Below are positions 37,659 to 45,971 of a stretch of DNA of 64,000 bases, piece after piece. The notes below the pieces were generated by a model. The model was not told the origin of the DNA and did no database searches. It worked only from the letters and a program-made list of their open reading frames with translations. The position numbers were made by a program, and so were the translations under genes. Origin of the DNA: Flavobacteriaceae bacterium (GTDB taxonomy: Bacteria; Bacteroidota; Bacteroidia; Flavobacteriales; Flavobacteriaceae); NCBI GenBank assembly GCA_009886625.1, contig QXZA01000005.1:44345-108344 (forward strand). Reading direction: 5' to 3'. Position 1 is the stretch's first letter. Each line of letters starts with the position of its first letter.

Positions 37659-39055
37659 GAAAAATCACAACACTTATTTTTGGTCTCTTTTTGATGGCTT
37701 GTCAGCCAAAAAAAGAAGAAGCACGTCAACCAAAAAGTCCACTTGAAAGTAAAAATGTAATCGCTCCAATTACAGAAAACATGATTGCACATTCTGTTTT
37801 GTACGAGGCCAATATCCGGCAGTATTCAAACGAGGGAACCTTTAATGCTTTTGCTGAAGACCTTCCTGTGCTTAAGAAAATGGGGGTAAAAATTATTTGG
37901 TTAATGCCAATTAACCCTATCTCTACAACCAAAAGCAAAGGCCCTTTAGGGAGTTATTATGCGATTTCAGACTATACTAAAGTGAATCCAGAATTCGGGA
38001 CTTTAGAAGATTTTCAAAACTTAGTTTCAAAAGCCCATCGTCTAGGTATGTATGTGATTTTGGATTGGGTACCCGGGCATACTGGATGGGATCACCACTG
38101 GATAAAAGAAAACAGTGATTTTTATTTAAAAAATCGAAAAGGTGAAATTATTGATCCGATTGACTTTAGAACGGGTAAATCTTTCGGATGGACGGATGTA
38201 GCCGATTTGAATTATAATAATATGGAAATGAGCGAGGCAATGCGCCAAGCAATGATATATTGGGTAAAAGAAGTTAATATTGATGGATATAGAATAGATC
38301 AAGCTTATGCAGTTCCACAAGAATTTTATGAGACCACCTTTGCGGCTTTAAAAGAGGTCAAACCTGTTTTCTTATTAGCTGAAACGGATGTTTATCACCC
38401 AGGAGGTATAGGTTTGGTAAGTAAATTTGACGCTACTTATGATTGGCCCGGACACCATCTCACAAAAGATGTAGCAAAAGGCGAAAAAACCGCAATTGAT
38501 TATTCTAGACATATTCAAAAGAGTTTAAGGATCTATGGGCCAGAAAATATTTTAGTAAATTTTATTTCAAATCATGATGAGAACTCATGGAATGGAACCA
38601 TTAAAGAGAGTTATGGTGAGGCTGGGCATAGTTTTATGGCATTGAATTTTACTACTCCTGGAATGCCTTTGATATACTCTGGACAGGAATATGATTTGAA
38701 TAAAAGATTACGTTTTTTTGAGAAAGACAGCTTCCCAAAAGTAGCGGGTAAAACAATGGAATTAATACAGCAACTGGGAGCATTAAAGAATAATCATAAG
38801 GCGCTGGCTTCAGGTAAAAATGGAGGTTCTTTTAAGAAATTAAAAACCACTAAAGACAATCAAATTTATGCTTTTAAGAGAGGAAAAGAGGGGGATACGC
38901 TTGTCGTTATTGCCAATTTAAGTAAGGATTATGCCCAGTTTACTATGCCCTTTGATGGGGAATTTCACAGGTATCAGGATTACAAACCAAAACGATTATC
39001 TTCCTCTTACCAATATGATATGAAGCCTTGGGAGTTTTGGATTTTGATTCAGTGA
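37655..39055 (+). CDS. GH13 alpha-amylase family lipoprotein
   Basis: 466 residues with lipobox LFLMAC after a hydrophobic signal, so membrane-anchored. Barrel motifs: NIRQYSNEGTF at strand 1, DWVPGHTGWDH, nucleophile Asp in DGYRIDQAY near residue 213, acid Glu in LLAETDVY near 242 and SNHDENSW near 306. Probably acts on starch or maltodextrin in the periplasm or at the cell surface. Coupled to the SusA-like enzyme by ATGA overlap. Confidence 0.9.
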   Translation: MRKITTLIFGLFLMACQPKKEEARQPKSPLESKNVIAPITENMIAHSVLYEANIRQYSNEGTFNAFAEDLPVLKKMGVKIIWLMPINPISTTKSKGPLGSYYAISDYTKVNPEFGTLEDFQNLVSKAHRLGMYVILDWVPGHTGWDHHWIKENSDFYLKNRKGEIIDPIDFRTGKSFGWTDVADLNYNNMEMSEAMRQAMIYWVKEVNIDGYRIDQAYAVPQEFYETTFAALKEVKPVFLLAETDVYHPGGIGLVSKFDATYDWPGHHLTKDVAKGEKTAIDYSRHIQKSLRIYGPENILVNFISNHDENSWNGTIKESYGEAGHSFMALNFTTPGMPLIYSGQEYDLNKRLRFFEKDSFPKVAGKTMELIQQLGALKNNHKALASGKNGGSFKKLKTTKDNQIYAFKRGKEGDTLVVIANLSKDYAQFTMPFDGEFHRYQDYKPKRLSSSYQYDMKPWEFWILIQ

Positions 39056-39107
39056 TTGAATTAAAAAAGAAACACTTTTAATTGGAATTAGTTACCTTGA
39101 AAATAAA

Positions 39108-39866
39108 ATGAAAAAGTCACCATCCTTTTTAATTGCATTAATATGTCTACTTATGATTTCTTGCACTTCTGATCCCAATCCATTAGTTATTGGCCACAGA
39201 GGAGCTCGTGGTCATTTGGCTGAAAACACGTTGCCTTCCATTGCCAAGGCAATTGAATTAGGTGTCGAGGGTGTAGAAATTGATGTGTTCAAATGTGCGA
39301 GTGGTGAACTCGTTGTTTTTCATGACAAAACCTTAGAAAAATTGACCAATGCAACAGGGTATATTGAACAGTTATCTTTGGATTCCATTCAAAAAATTAA
39401 AGTATTAAATGGGTTTACTATCCCTACTCTAGAAGAGGTAATGGATTTAATCGATGGACGTGTTTTTTTAAATATAGAATTAAAAGGAACGCAAACAGCA
39501 TTACTCACTCATGAATTAATTCAAACCTATTTTGAAAAGGACACTTGGGATCCTTCCAAAATCATTATTTCTAGTTTTGATTGGGAAGAACTTAAAGTAA
39601 TTTATTCTGTAAATAAGGAAGTGGCTATTGCAATACTCACAGAGGATGATCCATTAGATGCTATTCCCATTGCAAAGCAATTAAAAGCCGCTGCAATTAA
39701 TCCTGGGCATCTATCATTAAACAAGTCTAATGTTTCTAAGATAAAAAAGGAAGGATTCAAAATTTATACCTGGACGGTAAATGATCTTGAGGACATTACT
39801 GCGGTGATGAATCTTGGAGTTGATGGGATTATTACAGATTTTCCTGAACGTATTCCTAAAAAGTAA
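39108..39866 (+). CDS. glycerophosphodiester phosphodiesterase lipoprotein
   Basis: 252 residues; lipobox LLMISC near residue 19. GDPD motifs: VIGHRGARGHLAENTLPS, GVEIDVFKC, VVFHDKTLEKLTN, and the C-terminal YTWTVND...DGIITDFPE. Hydrolyses deacylated phospholipid diesters to glycerol 3-phosphate, probably in the periplasm. A strong terminator hairpin overlaps its stop. Confidence 0.92.
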   Translation: MKKSPSFLIALICLLMISCTSDPNPLVIGHRGARGHLAENTLPSIAKAIELGVEGVEIDVFKCASGELVVFHDKTLEKLTNATGYIEQLSLDSIQKIKVLNGFTIPTLEEVMDLIDGRVFLNIELKGTQTALLTHELIQTYFEKDTWDPSKIIISSFDWEELKVIYSVNKEVAIAILTEDDPLDAIPIAKQLKAAAINPGHLSLNKSNVSKIKKEGFKIYTWTVNDLEDITAVMNLGVDGIITDFPERIPKK

Positions 39867-39892
39867 GAACCCTTGCCTAAGCAAGAGTTCTT
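39865..39892. terminator. hairpin terminator after the GDPD gene
   Basis: AAGAAC-cc-TTGC-ctaa-GCAA-ga-GTTCTT forms an interrupted 10-bp stem followed by GTTTAATTT on the plus strand. It separates the maltose/GDPD unit from the minus-strand membrane gene and may work in both directions. Confidence 0.6.
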
Positions 39893-39908
39893 GTTTAATT
39901 TAATGCAC

Positions 39909-40326
39909 TTAAGCATTTTTTACTGGCTGCAGTTTTTTAAAGGTCCAGCCTATAATACCTCCAGTAATTCCGTAATAAACAAAACACCAAAGTGAAACCA
40001 CAATATGTGCTTGTAAATCCATCCACTGGGAAGTACCGTACATTATTAAGCCCATTCCGAGACCGAAAAGAAGTCCAATCCAAAGACCAAACTTAAACTC
40101 AGAGGAAAAACTGTGATTTGAAGTGTGATGTCTGTAAAGGTTTGCCATTCCAAATGCAAAAATAATTGACCCAATAGTGATGTACAAAGGATCCATAGTT
40201 CCCTCCATTGAAATCTTTTGGTGGGCTTCAAAGTAACTTCCTGCTATATACTAATAAAATGCATATCCTAACAGGTTTAAAGCAATTGCACCCAATAAAG
40301 TGCTGATTAAAGTAGTTTTAGAACAT
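39909..40326 (-). pseudogene. small polytopic membrane protein gene with frameshift and in-frame stop
   Basis: The frame from 40208 to 39909 codes for three helices (IGSIIFAFGMANLY, GLWIGLLFGLGMGLIMYG, YYGITGGIIGW). Upstream the same frame continues with TLISTLLGAIALNLLGYAFY, an in-frame TAG at 40253-40251, then YIAGSYFEAHQKI. The likely original ATG (40326-40324) is one base out of frame two codons later. The complete product would be a four-helix protein of about 138 residues resembling DUF1761-type proteins (that family is a guess). A shortened product starting at ATG 40208 (99 residues) is still possible. Confidence 0.6.
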
Positions 40327-40399
40327 ATAATTTAAAGATTTAGGAGTTAATTAAATGTAATAAATTAATTTAAATTCTTTAAAATAAGCCCTTCGTACT

Positions 40400-40885
40400 T
40401 TAATTTAGATACAAAATGGCAGCATTTAAGACACTGGCAAAACTCACCCAGGCAATATAAGGATAAAGCATATATGCTGATTTTTTGTCAACAACACGAA
40501 ACCAATAGATGCTTCGCTCAATTAAAACCCAAAGAATAATAATAACAATCAAGGCAAGTAATGGGTTTTTAAGACCAAAGAAAACAAGTGACCAAAGGCC
40601 ATTGAAAATTAGCTGAGCTCCAAAATGATACAAGGCTGTTTTTCCCCATAGATGCCTTCTTCCATAATACCAGACACGCCCCAAAGCCACACCCATCAAA
40701 ATGTAAAGCACACTCCAAACTGGACCAAAGAGCCAGTTGGGAGGTGAGAAAAAAGGTTTGTTAAGTCCAGCGTACCAAGTAGGTATTGCTGCCATGGTCA
40801 CCCGACTTGATAAAAAGCCAACACCCAAGCAAAGAAAAACCCCAAGAACGGTTGCAAAAATAAGTTGTAAATATTTTCTTTTCAT
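40400..40885 (-). CDS. tspO: TspO/MBR-family tryptophan-rich sensory protein
   Basis: 161 residues, five helices. WYAGLNKPFFSPPNWLFGPVWSVLYILMG (residues split by loops) contains the family WYxxLxKPxxxPP and P(V/T)W motifs, and FNGLWSLVFFGL is the conserved helix 4 region. TspO binds porphyrins and other hydrophobic ligands in membranes. The 70-190 bases around it are AT-rich; the divergent mevalonate operon promoter lies at 40930. Confidence 0.92.
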   Translation of the reverse strand: MKRKYLQLIFATVLGVFLCLGVGFLSSRVTMAAIPTWYAGLNKPFFSPPNWLFGPVWSVLYILMGVALGRVWYYGRRHLWGKTALYHFGAQLIFNGLWSLVFFGLKNPLLALIVIIILWVLIERSIYWFRVVDKKSAYMLYPYIAWVSFASVLNAAILYLN

Positions 40886-40929
40886 ACCTACGTAAAACTA
40901 AAATAAAAATATTAATTCAAGTCATTCTC

Positions 40930-40963
40930 TTTGGTAATCATTTTATATAAGACTGTATCTTTG
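40930..40963 (+). promoter_or_regulatory. promoter of the mevalonate-pathway operon
   Basis: TTTG (40930-40933), a 22-base spacer and TATCTTTG (40956-40963), 7 bases before the decarboxylase ATG. Both elements match the Bacteroidota consensus. Confidence 0.6.
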
Positions 40964-40970
40964 TGTTTCT

Positions 40971-42041
40971 ATGGATACAACTCCTTTTATAGCAACAACA
41001 GCCATACCCATTAAGTATACGACTACTTGGGAAGCACCAAGCAATATTGCATTGATAAAGTATTGGGGTAAATACGAGCCACAATTACCTAAAAATCCTT
41101 CCTTAAGTTTTACGCTTACCAGCAGTAAAACAAAAACAAAAGTGATTTTCACTCCACACACTAAAAATGAAATTGATTTTGAGTTTTATTTTCATGGAGA
41201 GACTAAACCAGACTTTAAACCCAAGTTGAGTAAATTTTTTGATAGGATTCACAACTATATTCCTTGGATTTTCAAGTATCATTTAGAAATTCACAGTGAA
41301 AATTCTTTTCCGCACAGTAGTGGCATTGCCTCTTCTGCCTCATCCATGGCAGCGCTTTCATTGTGCTTAACGGACTTGGAACAACAGCTTTTTCCAGAAA
41401 TGGATCAAGCCTTTTTTAGTCAAAAAGCTTCATTTCTAGCTCGATTGGGTTCTGGGAGTGCAGCACGGAGTATTCAAGGTCCAGTTACCCTTTGGGGTAA
41501 AAACGAAATACACAAGAACAGCTCAGATTTATTTGCTGTTCCCTTTGGTACTTCATTAAATCCTGTTTTCAAAGAGTATCAAGATACTATTCTCTTGGTT
41601 GATAAAGGGAGTAAGTCGGTATCAAGTACTCAGGGACATAATTTAATGCATGGACATCCTTTTGCAGAAAATAGATTTCAACAGGCTTCAACTAATCTCA
41701 ATGCTCTGGTGCCAATTATGGAATCAGGTGCTTTGGAGGATTTTATACATTTGGTTGAATTGGAAGCCTTGTCATTACACGCTATGATGTTAACCTCTAG
41801 TCCTTATTTTATTTTAATGCAACCAAATACTCTTGCAATAATTCAAAAAATATGGGAGTTTAGAAAAGAGACTTCAGTGCCTTTATGTTTCACCTTGGAT
41901 GCAGGAGCCAATGTCCATCTGTTGTATCCCAATCAAAATATTGAGGTGATTCATTCTTTTATTAAAGAAGAATTATCACCTTATTGTCAAAATAGGCAAT
42001 ACCTCTTTGATGCAGTTGGAACAGGAGCTAAAAAAGTGTAG
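40971..42041 (+). CDS. mvaD: diphosphomevalonate decarboxylase
   Basis: 356 residues, GHMP superfamily. SNIALIKYWGKYEPQLPKNP near residue 25 and the phosphate loop SSGIASSASSMAAL near 112 are diagnostic; GSGSAARSIQGPVTLWG holds the catalytic region. Converts mevalonate 5-diphosphate to isopentenyl diphosphate with ATP. Starts a four-gene unit with a mevalonate kinase-like gene, a UbiA prenyltransferase and a pseudouridine-synthase-like gene. Confidence 0.95.
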   Translation: MDTTPFIATTAIPIKYTTTWEAPSNIALIKYWGKYEPQLPKNPSLSFTLTSSKTKTKVIFTPHTKNEIDFEFYFHGETKPDFKPKLSKFFDRIHNYIPWIFKYHLEIHSENSFPHSSGIASSASSMAALSLCLTDLEQQLFPEMDQAFFSQKASFLARLGSGSAARSIQGPVTLWGKNEIHKNSSDLFAVPFGTSLNPVFKEYQDTILLVDKGSKSVSSTQGHNLMHGHPFAENRFQQASTNLNALVPIMESGALEDFIHLVELEALSLHAMMLTSSPYFILMQPNTLAIIQKIWEFRKETSVPLCFTLDAGANVHLLYPNQNIEVIHSFIKEELSPYCQNRQYLFDAVGTGAKKV

Positions 42042-42052
42042 TTTTGAATTCT

Positions 42053-42982
42053 ATGAAAGGACCTTTGTTTTTTGCTAAAATTTTATTGTTCGGGGAATAC
42101 GGAATTATTAAAGATTCCAAAGGGCTTTCTATTCCCTATAACTTTTATCGTGGCGCACTAAAAATCCCAGATGCAACTACAGCAGCCAATAAGGATTCTC
42201 ATCTAAAACTTTTGGCCTTTGCCAACTATCTAAAAACGATTGACTCAAGTCTGGTTTCTTTTAATTGGGAGCAGCTTAAAGCCGATTTGGACCGTGAAAT
42301 GTACTTCGATAGCAGTATTCCACAGGGCTATGGTGTTGGGAGTAGTGGGGCTTTGGTTGCAGCGATCTATGATCAATATGCCTCACAAAAGATTACTGTC
42401 CTTGAAAATTTAACGAAAGAAAAACTTCAGCATCTCAAACTAATATTTGCCCAAATGGAGTCTTTTTTTCATGGAAAATCCTCAGGTTTAGATCCTCTAA
42501 ACAGTTATTTGAGTTTGCCTATTTTAATCCATTCAAAAGAACAAGTTGAAACAACAGGAATCCCTAACCAGTATACCACTGGAAAAGGAGCTGTGTTTTT
42601 ATTGGATAGTGGAATAACCGGAGAGACTGCACCTATGGTTTCCTTGTTTATGGAAAACATGAAGCAAGAAGCTTTTAGTACCATGATGCGGGAACAATTT
42701 ATAAAACATTCAGACGCTTGTGTTGAAGACTTTTTGAAGGGAAATATGAGTTCTCTTTTCAGAAATATTAAAACCTTGTCTTCTTTAGTGTTAAACAATT
42801 TTGAGCCCATGATTCCTGATGCATTTCATGATGTATGGAAAAATGGAATCGAAACCAATGAGTATTATTTAAAATTATGTGGGTCTGGAGGTGGAGGTTT
42901 TATTCTAGGCTTTACTCGTGACTTTGAGAAAGCACAGAAAGCCTTAAAAGGCTATCCTTTGGAAGTGGTATACCACTTTTAA
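42053..42982 (+). CDS. GHMP kinase (mevalonate kinase-like)
   Basis: 309 residues from ATG 42053 (MKGPLFFAKILLFGEYG); an in-frame TTG at 42044 is unnecessary. GHMP motif IPQGYGVGSSGALVAAI near residue 90 and a C-terminal CGSGGGGFILGF loop. Placed beside mvaD it should phosphorylate mevalonate or phosphomevalonate; which one is not decidable from sequence, as only one kinase of the pathway is in the window. Confidence 0.85.
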   Translation: MKGPLFFAKILLFGEYGIIKDSKGLSIPYNFYRGALKIPDATTAANKDSHLKLLAFANYLKTIDSSLVSFNWEQLKADLDREMYFDSSIPQGYGVGSSGALVAAIYDQYASQKITVLENLTKEKLQHLKLIFAQMESFFHGKSSGLDPLNSYLSLPILIHSKEQVETTGIPNQYTTGKGAVFLLDSGITGETAPMVSLFMENMKQEAFSTMMREQFIKHSDACVEDFLKGNMSSLFRNIKTLSSLVLNNFEPMIPDAFHDVWKNGIETNEYYLKLCGSGGGGFILGFTRDFEKAQKALKGYPLEVVYHF

Positions 42983-42991
42983 AATTCCATC

Positions 42992-43879
42992 ATGTCACCT
43001 TCTTCTATTACTCAGCGTTCTTTTTTAAAACTACTTAGTTTATTTACTCTTGTCCGAGGGTATAATATCATTGTTTTAGTAATGGCGCAATACCTTACAG
43101 CGCGATATATCTTAGCACCCCAAAGGTCTTGGTGGAGTTTGATTTTAGATTTCGACTTTTTTAGCATCATTATTGCCTCAGCTTTGACCACCTCTGCGGG
43201 CTATATTATAAATAACTTTTACGATGCGGCCAAAGATCAAATTAACCGCCCACGGAAATATATCTTAGAGCATCTAGTTTCACAACAACATCAAATGGTT
43301 TTATACTTGTTTTTAAACATGTTTGCCTTTGTGTTTGCGAGTGTCATTTCTTTCCGCGCCGTACTTTTTTTTCTCTTTTATATGTTTTCCATTTGGTTGT
43401 ACAGTTTTCGTATAAAGCGACTTTTTTGGCTGAGTAATCTGTATTCTACTTTGTTAATGATTTTACCCTTTTGGGCCATTACCTTATATCTCAAGAACTT
43501 TGATTTGGTTGTATTTTACCATGCTGGGTTTTTGTTATGTATTATTTTAGGGAGGGACATTATTAAAGACCTAGAGAACTTTAAAGGAGATTGGGTTCAA
43601 CGTTATCGAACCTTACCTGTTGTTTATGATAATATCCTTTCCAAAGGGATCGCAACTTTCAGCTTATTGCTTAGTTTGCTTCCTGCTTATTTTTTAATCC
43701 AACAGCCTTTAGGCTTAATGTATTACTATTTTGTAGGCAGTGTTCCTTATCTAATTTTAGTTTTGGTATTGTTGTGGCTTGCAAAGGATCAAAAGATGTA
43801 CCTTTGTCTTCATAATTTAATTAAGATTTGGATTTTAATAGGTGTCCTAAGTATTGCCTTAATCTATCAAAATTTTTAA
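42992..43879 (+). CDS. UbiA-family prenyltransferase (geranylgeranylglycerol-phosphate geranylgeranyltransferase-like)
   Basis: 295 residues, eight or nine helices. First Asp-rich motif NNFYDAAKDQINRPRK (NDxxDxxxD type) and second region GRDIIKDLENFKGD. These transfer a prenyl chain to an acceptor in the membrane; flavobacterial members beside mvaD are usually named for the archaeal-type ether-lipid enzyme, but acceptor identity is unproven. Nine bases after the GHMP kinase. Confidence 0.86.
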   Translation: MSPSSITQRSFLKLLSLFTLVRGYNIIVLVMAQYLTARYILAPQRSWWSLILDFDFFSIIIASALTTSAGYIINNFYDAAKDQINRPRKYILEHLVSQQHQMVLYLFLNMFAFVFASVISFRAVLFFLFYMFSIWLYSFRIKRLFWLSNLYSTLLMILPFWAITLYLKNFDLVVFYHAGFLLCIILGRDIIKDLENFKGDWVQRYRTLPVVYDNILSKGIATFSLLLSLLPAYFLIQQPLGLMYYYFVGSVPYLILVLVLLWLAKDQKMYLCLHNLIKIWILIGVLSIALIYQNF

Positions 43880-43903
43880 TCTCGTATTGTACAACTTTAG
43901 GCT

Positions 43904-44671
43904 ATGAAATCAGAAAATAATTCTCCAAAACCACACTTCAAAAACAGTTCGGACAAGCAAAACGAAACGGTACGTTTAAATAAATTCTTGTCCAATGCAG
44001 GTTTGTGTTCAAGGAGAGAGGCAGATTCACATATAGAAATGGGTTTAGTCCACGTTAATGGTAAAATCATTACTGAAATGGGCTATCAGGTAAAACCTAT
44101 CGATGAGGTGAAATTTGATGGTTCTCGTGTACAACAAACTACACCCGTTTACCTTTTGTTGAATAAACCTAAAGGCTTTGTGGCTACCTCACAGGGAGGA
44201 AAAATCGTTAAATCGGTTCAAGACCTTATTCGTTCTGCTGTAAAAACTAAAGTTCCTCCCTTAGGAGATATGGGACGCCCTATGACAGGATTACTTTTTT
44301 TTACCAACGATGAGGTTCTTCGAAAGAAACTCAGTAACTCAAAATCAATCCCCATGATTTATCAGGTTCTTTTGGATAAAAATGTTACTTCCGCAATGAT
44401 GAAGCATCTCAAAGAAGGGCAAATCGTTTTTGAGAAAAAACAAAAACTTAATGCAATAAGTCACATGGATGGGAAGTCCAAAAAGGAAGTGGGAATAGAA
44501 GTACATTCCTTAAGTCCCGCAATTATTGTAAAATTGTTTGCTGCTGTGGGTTGTAAAGTAGTGCTTTTAGACCGGGTAACCTATGCAGGCTTAACCAAAA
44601 AAGAACTACCTAGAGGTAATTGGAGAAGACTCAATACTAAAGAAATCGGTTTTCTGAAGATGCTTTCCTAA
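43904..44671 (+). CDS. RsuA/RluB-family pseudouridine synthase-like protein lacking the usual catalytic Asp
   Basis: 255 residues: a charged tail, S4 RNA-binding domain (VRLNKFLSNAGLCSRREADS), then the RsuA/RluB fold with LLNKPKGFVATS and LDRVTYAGLTKKELPRGNWR. At the place where the family has GRLDxxTTGLL this protein has GDMGRPMTGLLFFTND; aligned without gap, the catalytic Asp is Gly. The normal family modifies rRNA uridines (23S U2605 for RluB); this one may bind rRNA without catalysis. Its last 66 bases overlap the convergent mannosyltransferase-like gene. Confidence 0.82.
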   Translation: MKSENNSPKPHFKNSSDKQNETVRLNKFLSNAGLCSRREADSHIEMGLVHVNGKIITEMGYQVKPIDEVKFDGSRVQQTTPVYLLLNKPKGFVATSQGGKIVKSVQDLIRSAVKTKVPPLGDMGRPMTGLLFFTNDEVLRKKLSNSKSIPMIYQVLLDKNVTSAMMKHLKEGQIVFEKKQKLNAISHMDGKSKKEVGIEVHSLSPAIIVKLFAAVGCKVVLLDRVTYAGLTKKELPRGNWRRLNTKEIGFLKMLS

Positions 44672-45970
44672 AGAACCAAAAACCAACTCCCCTATGAAAC
44701 AGCCATACATTAGAAGGTAAGCCGGTATTTGCCAGCCAAGTTGTTCCTGAAATCCCTCGAGACCGTAAGCACTATAACTCCAAAACACAACTAAACTCCA
44801 AACAAGTGGATACGCATATCCCGTTATTATTCCAAAGAATACTAGGTTTATGATGTACCAGGGATGTACAGTGGTGGCCATAAAGAAATAGCAACTCAAG
44901 ACGAATAAGATACTTTTAAGGACTGTTTTTAGTGTCCTATTGGATCGAAATAGACTAAAAATAAGCACCAAACCGATCGTTATGAAGGGAGTCAATTTCC
45001 CTATTTTTCGGATGATATTGTAGCCTCTTACTTCATATCCAATTGCGCGTACAATATTATAGAGGCTTCCGTTAAATTCAAAAGTAGTAAACCATAAGCC
45101 TATGGTGTTTTTGTAATTCAATACCATTTCAGATGTCACAAATGGAATCCAAAGAATAAGGGAAAATCCTAAAATGAATATGCCAAAGAGAAGGAACTTC
45201 TTAAGGCCTAGATAACGGAAGAATACTGGAAAAATCAATAACGGCAATAGTTTAATTGCTATTGCTAATGACATAAATAGGCCGCCAAGAAGCACCTTTT
45301 TCCGTATTAAAAATAAAATTGCAAGTAAGGTGAAACAAAACATGAATGCCTCTCCATGAAGGTTACCAACCCCTTCTATCACAAGGAGTGGATTAAGGAA
45401 GTACCACCCAATATGTTCTGGATTGAGCTTGGTTTTTTTAAGAAGGGCTATTCCAAGGAAGAAGGCTATAACATCACCTATAAAATAGACTAGACGCAAG
45501 CCTAAAACAGGATTTAATAAGTCTTCTCTATTTAGGTATCCCATGCCTTGAAATAAATATTGACTGAGGGGTGGATAATTTGAAAAATTTGCTGTGCTCA
45601 GTGATCCCATTCCGTTATAAAGTATGCGGTAATTTGGGAATCCAATGAGTTCAATTAGAACATCGGGAGTATAGAGATAGGGATTTATTCCTAATAGCTG
45701 GATATTCCCATCCCAAATAAAGCGATAAAAATCTTGTGAAAGCTCTGGAATATAAAAGATAAACATCCCCCTAATTAAAAGGCCTAGAATAAAAATAGAA
45801 GCCAAACTACTATATTTTTTCAACCAAAGCCAAAGGAGTAAAAAAAGAGAAGAGTAGGTGAGAAGCAGGGGAAGTGTGTCGGTCCGTTTTAAAAGGGTAG
45901 CAATGCAGTAAAACCCTAATAGAAAAACTGAGGGAAGTATGACTCTTAACAAGGTTTTAAGTCTATTCAT
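44606..45970 (-). CDS. polytopic GT-C-type glycosyltransferase (mannosyltransferase-like)
   Basis: 454 residues with about eleven helices. The first loop after helix 2-3 carries PELSQDFYRFIWDGNIQLLGINPYLYTP broken here as DFYRFIWDG and GINPYLYTP, a GT-C signature using polyprenyl-phosphate sugars; GNLHGEAFMF and HPWYIINLVFFG follow. Predicted to add a hexose from a lipid-linked donor on the periplasmic side. It follows the processive GT2 by 1 base, suggesting one glycolipid or glycan pathway. Confidence 0.8.
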   Translation of the reverse strand: MNRLKTLLRVILPSVFLLGFYCIATLLKRTDTLPLLLTYSSLFLLLWLWLKKYSSLASIFILGLLIRGMFIFYIPELSQDFYRFIWDGNIQLLGINPYLYTPDVLIELIGFPNYRILYNGMGSLSTANFSNYPPLSQYLFQGMGYLNREDLLNPVLGLRLVYFIGDVIAFFLGIALLKKTKLNPEHIGWYFLNPLLVIEGVGNLHGEAFMFCFTLLAILFLIRKKVLLGGLFMSLAIAIKLLPLLIFPVFFRYLGLKKFLLFGIFILGFSLILWIPFVTSEMVLNYKNTIGLWFTTFEFNGSLYNIVRAIGYEVRGYNIIRKIGKLTPFITIGLVLIFSLFRSNRTLKTVLKSILFVLSCYFFMATTVHPWYIINLVFFGIITGYAYPLVWSLVVFWSYSAYGLEGFQEQLGWQIPAYLLMYGCFIGELVFGSLGKHLQKTDFFSIESSPITSR

Positions 45971-45971
45971 A

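Noticed and set aside
32842..39055. Complete sus-type polysaccharide utilisation locus
   Set aside because: Only the enzymes (pgmB, GH65, two GH13) are present; no SusC/SusD, sugar transporter or LacI regulator is in the window.
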